A DNA stretch of 5,272 bases from an uncultured Bacilli bacterium. GTDB taxonomy: Bacteria > Bacillota_I > Bacilli_A > RF39 > UBA660. Under the pieces are notes generated by a model. The model searched no databases. It saw only the letters and a program-made list of their open reading frames with translations, and was not told the origin of the DNA. This document shows, piece by piece, positions 1-5,250 of this stretch (position 1 is the first letter of the stretch; each line of letters begins with the position of its first letter). The stretch lies in contig CAJTXC010000086.1 of NCBI GenBank assembly GCA_910580135.1, positions 1-5,272 of the forward strand, read 5' to 3'. A program made the translations under genes and the position numbers.

Positions 1-394
1 CTGCTTTAGATTTATCTAACCCTTAATACTTAACCGCTCTTTTAACTTCGTTATCTAAAGAACTATATAAGAAAATATTATATATATTTTTCTTACTTCC
101 TAATACATAATCAGCACATCTTCCAACTATTACACAAGAACTCTTAGCTACCTTCTTAATAGCTTTAGATTCTGCTACAAACAAAGCATCCTCGTTATTG
201 TACTCGCTACTACCTAAAGCGTGTTTCGTCTGTTCATTTTCCTCAATATATTTTTTAGATAATCCAGTTTCTTTAGATATTTCGTTTATTAATTCTTTAT
301 CATAAAACGCAATATTTAACTTTTCTGCTAATAACTTACCTACGTATCTACCACCAGACCCATACTCCCTATTTATGGTAATTATTATTTTATC
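1..394 (-). other. Interrupted cytidylate-kinase-like domain with in-frame sequence beyond the stop
   Basis: This is the kinase-like part of the fusion (from about residue 469) plus the bases downstream of its TAA at 23-25. Reading on in the same frame, positions 1-22 encode G-L-D-K-S-K-A. The translated string is therefore VKRAVKY-stop-GLDKSKA. In the Cytidylate_kin2 family this place normally reads as an arginine-rich helix followed by a YGL-(D/S)-x-x-x-A turn and then a conserved NYY lid segment. The stop therefore replaces one codon, most simply a Tyr codon (TAT or TAC to TAA), with no frameshift. The rest of the domain lies outside the window, so I cannot see whether it is intact. Confidence 0.75.
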
Positions 395-1798
395 TTTGCT
401 ACTTACCTTAGTATTAGTATTTTCTATTGCTATAACACTACCACTCATCTTACCTAGTTTTTTATACTCACTACCAAATATAAAGATAACACAAATAAAG
501 CATAACACATCAGCGATAGGTCCAGCATATAAAGCTCCATATAAACCTATCTTACTAGTTAATATAAGAGCGATTGGTATAAATAATATTATTTGTCTTA
601 TAAAAGATACTGCCGTTGATTTTTTTACGTTACCCAAAGATTGAACCGTTATACTAGTTGTCATCTCAAATGCATTTAACGCACAAAACATTAGGAAGAT
701 TTTTAAACAGTCAGTTGCAAATTCTAAGTATAACTTATTATCGCTACTACCAAATAAACCAATTAAGAATTTAGGAAATAATTGATATGAAAGATTAAAT
801 GCTATACCAATTATAAAATTTACCATAAGTACTTTTCTTAAAGTTTCTTTAACTCTCTTATAGTTACCCGCTCCATAGTTAAATCCAATTATAGGTTGTG
901 CACCTATTGATATTCCAAGAACTGATGCTACAAATAAACTGTTTAGCTTAGATACTATTCCGTAAGCTGAAAGTGGTATATCACTACCAAACTTACTAGA
1001 CGCACCATACTTTGTCATAACATTATTCATAAATACAAATAATGCTAAGACAGTCATTTGCGTAATAAAACTAGATAGTCCATAACCTAATACTTTTATA
1101 ATAGACTTATCAGGTACAAAATCTTTTTTATTTAGTTTTATAGACCTTAATTTTCTTAAGTATAACAATGCCATTATACATGATACTATTTGACCAATAA
1201 TGGTAGCAATAGCACCACCTTTAACACCCATATTAAATTTCATTATAAATATTGGGTCTAATATTATGTTAATAATCGCTCCAACAACAAGAAGTATCAT
1301 CGAATATTTAGGCGAACCATCTGCTCTTATTATTTGTGATAAAGCACTATAAATTATCATAAATGGTGCGCCAAGTAATATTATTTTTCCGTATTCTATA
1401 GCATAAGGAAAAACGTTATCAGTACATCCAAAAGCTTTTACTAAAATATTTAATGATGCATATAAAATTATACTTATCAAAATAGATGATATCATCGTTA
1501 TTGTAATAGTTGATGCAACTGATTTAGCAGCCTCTTCCTTTTTTCCTTCTCCTAATCTTAAACTAAAGTTAGCAGCGCATCCATTTCCAATTAAACCTGC
1601 TATCGCGTTACACATAATAACAATTGGAAATATTATGTTAGTTGCAGCATTACCTAAGTATCCAACACCTTGGCCTATAAATATTTGGTCAACTATGTTA
1701 TATACTGAGTTTATAAGCATGCTTATGACACATGGCACTGCAAACGTAAGTAATAACTTTCCTATTTTTTCCTTTCCTAAATCAAGTTTCTTATTCAT
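23..1798 (-). CDS. MATE efflux transporter (MepA-like) fused to a truncated cytidylate-kinase-like domain
   Basis: This is a membrane antiporter of the MATE family, which exports cationic drugs using a Na+ or H+ gradient, with a cytosolic kinase-like domain at its C-terminus. Residues 1-450 are a full-length MATE module with about 12 hydrophobic segments. MepA-like signatures are VDQIFIGQGVG (36-46), RADGSPKYS (158-166), DPIFI (181-185) and GAQPIIGFNYGAGN (299-312). A polar linker (about 450-468) leads to a Cytidylate_kin2-type segment with P-loop REYGSGGR (477-484), FYDKELI (498-504) and VIVGRCADYVL (556-566). The ATG is supported by AGGAGG at 1805-1810, 6 nt upstream. The protein stops at residue 591, about 120 residues into a kinase family usually near 200, so the lid and C-terminal part are missing. 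MATE function is likely intact and kinase function likely lost. An internal Met451 has only a weak, close ribosome site, so I read this as one fusion protein. The substrate is unknown. Confidence 0.9.
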   Translation of the reverse strand: MNKKLDLGKEKIGKLLLTFAVPCVISMLINSVYNIVDQIFIGQGVGYLGNAATNIIFPIVIMCNAIAGLIGNGCAANFSLRLGEGKKEEAAKSVASTITITMISSILISIILYASLNILVKAFGCTDNVFPYAIEYGKIILLGAPFMIIYSALSQIIRADGSPKYSMILLVVGAIINIILDPIFIMKFNMGVKGGAIATIIGQIVSCIMALLYLRKLRSIKLNKKDFVPDKSIIKVLGYGLSSFITQMTVLALFVFMNNVMTKYGASSKFGSDIPLSAYGIVSKLNSLFVASVLGISIGAQPIIGFNYGAGNYKRVKETLRKVLMVNFIIGIAFNLSYQLFPKFLIGLFGSSDNKLYLEFATDCLKIFLMFCALNAFEMTTSITVQSLGNVKKSTAVSFIRQIILFIPIALILTSKIGLYGALYAGPIADVLCFICVIFIFGSEYKKLGKMSGSVIAIENTNTKVSSKDKIIITINREYGSGGRYVGKLLAEKLNIAFYDKELINEISKETGLSKKYIEENEQTKHALGSSEYNNEDALFVAESKAIKKVAKSSCVIVGRCADYVLGSKKNIYNIFLYSSLDNEVKRAVKY

Positions 1799-1819
1799 AA
1801 TTTACCTCCTTTATTCCAT

Positions 1820-1866
1820 AAAAAAGAATTGCTAAAACAACTGGACTTACGCTTGTTTAGCAACTC
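1820..1866 (-). terminator. Rho-independent terminator, possibly an attenuator in the MATE leader
   Basis: Read on the minus strand, GAGTTGCTAAACAA (1866-1853) pairs with TTGTTTTAGCAATTC (1840-1826). The stem has 14 pairs including one G-U, with one bulged base and a 12-nt loop, and is followed at once by six T residues (1825-1820). The T-run is only on the minus-strand side, so it acts in that direction. It lies 47 nt after the stop of the hydrolase gene, the natural place to end the four-gene operon. It also lies downstream of a good minus-strand promoter (1878-1907) and only about 10 nt before the MATE ribosome site, so transcripts from that promoter must pass it. It may therefore serve as an operon terminator, an attenuator, or both. 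Confidence 0.8.
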
Positions 1867-1868
1867 AT
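1857..1868 (-). other. Possible three-codon leader ORF (Met-Ser-Cys-stop)
   Basis: ATG AGT TGC TAA sits in the predicted MATE leader and overlaps the 5' arm of the terminator stem. A short hairpin, AGCAA (1872-1868) with TTGCT (1863-1859) and loop TGAG, would compete with the terminator for the same arm. This is the geometry of an attenuator. However, no Shine-Dalgarno sequence precedes it, and the predicted transcription start is only a few bases upstream, so translation is doubtful. Confidence 0.2.
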
Positions 1869-1877
1869 TGCTTGTTA

Positions 1878-1907
1878 ATTATAACACATTTTTTACTTTT
1901 GTAACAA
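1878..1907 (-). promoter_or_regulatory. Sigma-A-type promoter with extended -10, driving the MATE gene
   Basis: On the minus strand there is TTGTTA (1907-1902), an 18-nt spacer, and a perfect TATAAT (1883-1878) preceded by TG-n (extended -10). Transcription would start near 1871. This gives a leader of about 70 nt before the MATE ATG that contains the whole terminator hairpin. The promoter begins only a few bases after the stop of the upstream hydrolase gene. Confidence 0.7.
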
Positions 1908-1913
1908 TTAATT

Positions 1914-2471
1914 TTAATCGATATATTCTAATAACTCTTCAAACTTTTCATATCCTGATTCAGAGTTTAAATGGCCACCATCAGGTATAACAATTTCTTT
2001 ATCTGCTACCTTGCTTGCAAAATCTTTTTCTACTTCATACTTTACGTATGGATCATTATCTGAATAGAAGCAAATGATATTATTACAATAATCATGAATA
2101 TTTTCTATATTTTCAAGATACATACTTTCGTTTACAGCATCATACTCTTCATTTATTCCTAAATAATTATTAAAACCGCAAACAAATACTAATCTTTTAA
2201 CTTTTATTTTATTTTCTATTAAAAACTTGCAAATAAATACAGGTGCGATCGAATGTGCAAATATAATAGTATCTTCGTTTATAAGACCACACTCTACATA
2301 GCTTTTCATTATCTTTTCCCAATTTTCATACTTTTGAAATCCAACACCACTTGGTAAATCTGGTGTATAGACAGTTAACTGTCTATTCTCAAGTTCTTTT
2401 CTTAACCATGGTAACCAATTAGAAAATGGGCTTGAGAAGCTACCATGTAATAATACATAATTATTTTTCAT
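1914..2471 (-). CDS. RBBP9/YdeN-type alpha/beta hydrolase (serine hydrolase)
   Basis: This is a small cytosolic serine hydrolase of 185 residues, the usual size for the Ser_hydrolase (RBBP9/YdeN) family. The substrate is unknown. The N-terminus shows the family start YVLLHGSFSSPFSNWLPWL (5-23), with the HG loop and W-x-PW motif, followed by TPDLPSG (36-42). The nucleophile elbow is AHSIA (72-76), making Ser74 the expected nucleophile. SDNDPYV (137-143) should supply the acid, probably Asp140, and GGHL (165-168) the catalytic His167. The elbow has Ala where the textbook G-x-S-x-G has Gly, which is tolerated in some members. There is no signal peptide or membrane segment. The ATG lies 1 nt after the stop of the DHH gene, and its ribosome site (GGGAGGG) lies inside that gene's last codons, so translation is probably coupled. 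It is the last gene of the operon. Confidence 0.87.
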   Translation of the reverse strand: MKNNYVLLHGSFSSPFSNWLPWLRKELENRQLTVYTPDLPSGVGFQKYENWEKIMKSYVECGLINEDTIIFAHSIAPVFICKFLIENKIKVKRLVFVCGFNNYLGINEEYDAVNESMYLENIENIHDYCNNIICFYSDNDPYVKYEVEKDFASKVADKEIVIPDGGHLNSESGYEKFEELLEYID

Positions 2472-2472
2472 A

Positions 2473-3411
2473 TTAATCCCTCCCTTTTAATAATAATTTT
2501 AATATACTTTCTTTAGTTTCATCTAAAATAGGGCTTGAAGCAGCATAATCATGTCCTCGTCCACCAAAATATTCAGCTATTTCTCTTACCTTAAAATCTT
2601 CTTTTACTCCCCTATATGAAATAGTACCATAATCAAGTGCTGGCATTATAACTAAATCTATATCTACATTTTTATTTTTTAAATACTCTGCTAAATCATT
2701 TCTATATTCATAGTCTATAAATATAATACCTGCCTTATGTCCTAATACTTCTGTTACAAGCATTTTTTTATAATACTCTTCTAGTTTTGACCCAACTTGC
2801 TCTTTTTTATTAGAAATTAACATTTCTTCTAATTCATTAAAACTAAATACTTTATTCTGTAAACATAGTTTATCTACCATTAATTTTATATAACCATCTT
2901 TACCTACTGCTTCAAATAGTAAAGTAAGCGCGTGGGATTTTTCATCATTATAAATATTTTTCCATTCCCAAGTATCATATCTTCTAGTTAGTTCTACAAA
3001 TTCCGTAATATCATTACTTTCGTTAATTAATCCATTTTCTTTTAAGTAATTATAAAATAACTGAGTACCACAACATTTACCATTTTCATCATCTATCTTT
3101 ATATTTATAAAATCATATTTATCTAAATTTTCTCTTAATGCTGATTTATGATGATCAAATAACAAAAACTTCCCTTTTAATTTTTCATCATTAGCAACCT
3201 TAGAAAGCATAGGTTCTTCAAGCCATAAATCAGTTACATAAACAAAATCATAATCATATATTTTTCCATTGTCGTAAAATTTTTGAATTTCATTTTGTAA
3301 TTCAAAGGTTTCACATAATACATAGTGAGCATCCTTAAAACTAAGTTTAGCAAGTACTGCTCCACCCATTCCATCTATATCACTTTTGTGCGTAAATATT
3401 AATACTTTCAT
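2473..3411 (-). CDS. DHH-family phosphoesterase (NrnB-like)
   Basis: This is a predicted Mn2+-dependent phosphodiesterase or phosphatase of the DHH/DHHA1 superfamily. Relatives degrade short oligoribonucleotides, pAp or cyclic dinucleotides in the cytosol. Motif I is THKSDIDGMGG (7-17; His8, Asp11, Asp13), motif II is VTDLW (59-63; Asp61), motif III is the signature FDHHKS (85-90), and motif IV is RRYDTWEW (143-150; Asp146). All metal ligands are present. The C-terminal DHHA1 substrate-binding domain ends in GGRGHDYAA (283-291). The HKSDIDG form of motif I and the 312-residue length resemble NrnB/COG2404 proteins more than NrnA/pAp phosphatases, but substrate class cannot be settled from sequence alone. 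The ATG has GGAG 7 nt upstream. It follows the flavoprotein gene by 20 nt and is followed after 1 nt by the hydrolase gene. Confidence 0.9.
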   Translation of the reverse strand: MKVLIFTHKSDIDGMGGAVLAKLSFKDAHYVLCETFELQNEIQKFYDNGKIYDYDFVYVTDLWLEEPMLSKVANDEKLKGKFLLFDHHKSALRENLDKYDFINIKIDDENGKCCGTQLFYNYLKENGLINESNDITEFVELTRRYDTWEWKNIYNDEKSHALTLLFEAVGKDGYIKLMVDKLCLQNKVFSFNELEEMLISNKKEQVGSKLEEYYKKMLVTEVLGHKAGIIFIDYEYRNDLAEYLKNKNVDIDLVIMPALDYGTISYRGVKEDFKVREIAEYFGGRGHDYAASSPILDETKESILKLLLKGRD

Positions 3412-3431
3412 AATGTTACTCCAATTCTAGC

Positions 3432-3836
3432 TTAAAATTCATAAGTACTTATTATATTTCCATCAGAATCAGCTATCGTCACATCAGCGTCTGCTATATA
3501 TAATGCAACAAAGTCTGGATTATCCAAAGTATATCCGGCTTCTTCAGCCCAATCAAATTCCTCAATTATTGCTCTTTTTGCTTCAAAGTTATTACTATCA
3601 TCAATTAGTTTACAATTTATTCTAATCCAATTTTCCTCATCATAGGCAACAATACAAACATTGTTGTTTTTCTCAATTTGTTTAAATACATTTTTTGTTT
3701 TATTTGTTAATACATATATTTTATTATCAAATAAAACTGGATCTCCGAACGGTCTAAGACTTGGCTTATCACCATCTATAGTTGCAACATAATTTACTTT
3801 TGTTTTTTCTTTTAAAAATTCATAAGTTTCTTTCAT
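3432..3836 (-). CDS. Pyridoxamine-5'-phosphate-oxidase-like flavoprotein
   Basis: This is a small split-barrel FMN-binding protein of 134 residues, typical of the PNPOx-like family. Members bind FMN or F420 and act as reductases or oxidases, often with unknown substrate. They are not the vitamin B6 enzyme PdxH, which is longer. The sequence has the N-terminal helix YEFLKE (5-10), the strand VNYVATIDGDKPSLRPFG (14-31) with the RPFG phosphate-contact motif, YVLTNKTKNVFKQI (41-54), and the later strand ENWIRINCKL (68-77). It is cytosolic, with no targeting signal. The ATG overlaps the TGA of cutA in an ATGA arrangement, and GGAGAAG lies about 8-14 nt upstream inside cutA, so translation is very probably coupled. 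The start matches the usual family start. Confidence 0.88.
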   Translation of the reverse strand: MKETYEFLKEKTKVNYVATIDGDKPSLRPFGDPVLFDNKIYVLTNKTKNVFKQIEKNNNVCIVAYDEENWIRINCKLIDDSNNFEAKRAIIEEFDWAEEAGYTLDNPDFVALYIADADVTIADSDGNIISTYEF

Positions 3837-4150
3837 TTAGTTTCTTCTCCAATCCAATCTAAATAACCTTTATAGCCATCAACTATATCATAACATATTA
3901 TTTGAGGAGTTTCATAGCTATGATTATTTAATATTTCTTTTTCGATTTTCTTATATAAATTTTTCTTCGACTTCATTTGTAATAAGTATTCTTTAGAATG
4001 TTCTATATTACCTTTCCAATGATATGAACTAGTTATATTAGATAATTGACAACAACTAACTAATCTTTTTTCTAATAGTAGATTTATTATCTTATTAGCT
4101 TCTTCTTCATTATCAAAAGTCGTGGTTATCATTATGTATTTATTATTCAT
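3833..4150 (-). CDS. cutA: Divalent-cation tolerance protein CutA
   Basis: This is a CutA1-family protein, a small trimeric ferredoxin-like fold linked to tolerance of copper and other divalent metals. Its exact biochemical role is still unclear. The 105-residue length is typical. Family landmarks are ITTTFDNEEEANKIINLLLE (8-27), the strand LVSCCQLSNITSSYHWKG (30-47, matching the usual A-C-V-N-x-x-x-x-x-S-x-Y-x-W-x-G), KSKKNLYKKIEKEI (60-73) and the hallmark H-x-YE-x-P-x-II (HSYETPQII, 77-85), then YLDWI (96-100). The ATG is set by GAGGTG at 4158-4163, 7 nt upstream. It is the first gene of the operon and its TGA overlaps the next ATG. A vicinal cysteine pair, Cys33-Cys34, sits where many homologues have one Cys. 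Confidence 0.93.
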   Translation of the reverse strand: MNNKYIMITTTFDNEEEANKIINLLLEKRLVSCCQLSNITSSYHWKGNIEHSKEYLLQMKSKKNLYKKIEKEILNNHSYETPQIICYDIVDGYKGYLDWIGEETK

Positions 4151-4205
4151 TTATTTTCACCTCATTCTTTATCTCAAAGCAAAATACGACACATTTCTTA
4201 ATACG

Positions 4206-4234
4206 TATATAGTATAACATAAATTAAAAAACAA
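4206..4234 (-). promoter_or_regulatory. Candidate promoter of the cutA operon
   Basis: On the minus strand, TTGTTT (4234-4229), a 17-nt spacer and TATATA (4211-4206) form one option. The overlapping TATACT (4216-4211), preceded by TG-n (extended -10), forms another. Either would start transcription near 4199-4204, leaving a leader of about 50 nt before cutA. Just downstream is the 8-bp palindrome ATACGTAT (4201-4208), which could be an operator but may be chance in AT-rich DNA. Confidence 0.5.
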
Positions 4235-4319
4235 TTTTTAGAAAAAAAGTTATGAAATAAATTAAAAATAAGTGATTTAAGAAATAGCTTTGAATACATG
4301 ACAAATAATCATTAAAGTT

Positions 4320-4325
4320 GGTGAT
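4320..4325 (+). promoter_or_regulatory. Ribosome binding site of the MazF-like gene
   Basis: GGTGAT lies 5 nt before the ATG at 4331. It matches the GGTGAT part of the extended anti-Shine-Dalgarno complement rather than the AGGAGG core, so it is usable but weaker than most sites in this window. It supports the ATG at 4331 as the start. I found no convincing plus-strand promoter in 4151-4330. Confidence 0.5.
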
Positions 4326-4330
4326 AATTA

Positions 4331-5149
4331 ATGCTTACGATAAATTGGAAACAAATTTATGAATTTAATTTAAATAATAATAATCAATGGATTTTAATCC
4401 TTTATGATATTTCACAAAATCATTATGTCGGAATACCTGTTTATAATGAAAAAAAGAAAAGTAGCATTTATTTAAAATCAATTAATAAATACATTGTTTT
4501 AGATGAAATATCTGATTATAATCGTTCTAATATAAAAAGGTGTATTTATATAAAGGGTAAACCTATAAAAATAACAAGCAAAGAATTTGATAATATAATG
4601 TTAAAATCTAAAGATATTTTTTTAAAATATGTTAAAGATAATACAAATAATGATTCAGATGGCATATCATATAACAAATGGTGTAAGGATAAATTAAAAC
4701 TCATAAATAAAAGTAATGATAATATTACTAATCTAAAAGTTGGGGCGATATGTTGGATCGATTTAGGTTATAATATTGGAAATGAACTTAGAAAACTTAG
4801 ACCCGCAATATTATGGAGAAGTTCATCTAATAAAAGAATGTGGACTGCTATACCACTTACATCTAAACATAGAGATGATAATTATTACTTCCATTATGAT
4901 TTAATTGATAGTAAGTTAGGAACAGTTAAAATAGAAAATTTAATTAATATAAGTGCTAAAAGAATAAAAGAACCTTATTATATCAATAACAAAATAGCAA
5001 CGATCACAAAAAAAGATAATGATGCTATTTTAAAAATAATAAAAAAGTACTATGCTTTCGAAGAAATTAAGGAAATAAATAGGAGTTTAAAAAATCAAAA
5101 TATTATTCGCAATAAAACTAAAGAAAATCGTGAGAAAGTATTGATTTAA
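4331..5149 (+). CDS. Tandem PemK/MazF-like protein, probable orphan RNase toxin
   Basis: The 272-residue protein has a clear MazF-like domain at about 136-241. It begins VGAICWIDLGYNIGNELRKL (137-156), like the canonical GDIYWVDLG start. It continues with RPAILW (157-162) and IPLTSK (174-179), then the strand VKIENLINISAKRI (199-212) and a closing helix. Arg157 and Thr177 fall where MazF/EndoA have their catalytic Arg and Thr, so mRNA-cleaving activity is plausible. Residues 1-100 look like a second, diverged copy: QWILILYD (19-26) for the RP strand, VGIPVY (33-38) for the IPITS strand, YIVLDEISDYNRSNIKR (54-70) for the late strand, and a final helix. This copy lacks both catalytic residues. 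A helical linker (113-128) joins them, and a basic tail follows (242-272). MazF toxins are usually about 110-130 residues. No antitoxin gene is adjacent. GC is about 23%, lower than the neighbours. Confidence 0.8.
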   Translation: MLTINWKQIYEFNLNNNNQWILILYDISQNHYVGIPVYNEKKKSSIYLKSINKYIVLDEISDYNRSNIKRCIYIKGKPIKITSKEFDNIMLKSKDIFLKYVKDNTNNDSDGISYNKWCKDKLKLINKSNDNITNLKVGAICWIDLGYNIGNELRKLRPAILWRSSSNKRMWTAIPLTSKHRDDNYYFHYDLIDSKLGTVKIENLINISAKRIKEPYYINNKIATITKKDNDAILKIIKKYYAFEEIKEINRSLKNQNIIRNKTKENREKVLI

Positions 5150-5168
5150 TCACCTAAAATGATATAAT
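5141..5168 (+). promoter_or_regulatory. Sigma-A-type promoter overlapping the end of the MazF-like gene
   Basis: TTGATT (5141-5146, the last two sense codons of the gene), a 16-nt spacer and a perfect TATAAT (5163-5168) preceded by TG-n (extended -10) form a strong-looking plus-strand promoter. Transcription would begin near 5175 and run into the two hairpins at 5189-5249. Confidence 0.65.
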
Positions 5169-5174
5169 TAAATT

Positions 5175-5250
5175 ACTTTAGATTGTTGCAGGTATATTTA
5201 TATACCTGGTAGAAGTTTTTCAAAAGGAAGAGATTATCTCTTCCTTTTGC
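5175..5250 (+). ncRNA. Candidate structured leader or small RNA
   Basis: This is the predicted transcript from the promoter above. It can form a stem ACTTT (5175-5179) with GAAGT (5212-5216), an asymmetric internal loop, and a perfect 8-bp hairpin CAGGTATA/TATACCTG (5189-5196 and 5201-5208; loop TTTA). The terminator-like 13-bp hairpin follows. Promoter, nested stem with internal loop and terminator together look like either a small RNA of about 75 nt or the cis-regulatory leader of a gene past the window edge. I do not recognise it as a known riboswitch or ribosomal-protein leader. Confidence 0.35.
5221..5249 (+). terminator. Intrinsic terminator hairpin
   Basis: CAAAAGGAAGAGA (5221-5233), loop TTA, and TCTCTTCCTTTTG (5237-5249) form a perfect 13-bp stem with an A-rich 5' side and T-rich 3' side. 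This is the typical A-tract/stem/T-tract layout, although the T-run is only four bases before GCTT. A T-run at 5216-5220 precedes the hairpin on the plus strand, so it has no good U-tail in the minus direction. It likely ends the MazF-like transcript and also the short RNA starting near 5175. The remaining 23 bases to the window end are AT-rich with no recognisable gene start. Confidence 0.7.

Noticed and set aside
23..25. TAA reassigned to a sense codon
   Set aside because: The hydrolase, DHH, flavoprotein and MazF-like genes all end at TAA at family-appropriate lengths, so TAA is a normal stop here and a local nonsense change is simpler.
375..644. Plus-strand open frame of 89 codons
   Set aside because: It lies wholly inside the MATE-kinase gene on the other strand, has no ribosome site and its hydrophobic translation mirrors the antisense of membrane segments.
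1635..1835. Plus-strand open frame of 66 codons
   Set aside because: It is antisense to the well-supported N-terminus of the MATE gene and runs through the terminator hairpin. No recognisable protein features.
1826..1866. Inverted repeat as the terminal repeat of a mobile element
   Set aside because: The arms flank only a 12-nt loop and are followed by six T residues on the minus strand, which is the form of an intrinsic terminator. No transposase is present.
4298..4315. Tiny upstream ORF (Met-Thr-Asn-Asn-His-stop) before the MazF-like gene
   Set aside because: It has no Shine-Dalgarno sequence and no associated hairpin. A five-codon frame is expected by chance in AT-rich DNA.
4331..5149. 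Possible self-contained toxin-antitoxin in which residues 1-100 are a fused MazE-type antitoxin
   Set aside because: The N-terminal part lacks a recognisable AbrB or ribbon-helix-helix DNA-binding pattern and fits a diverged MazF strand order better.
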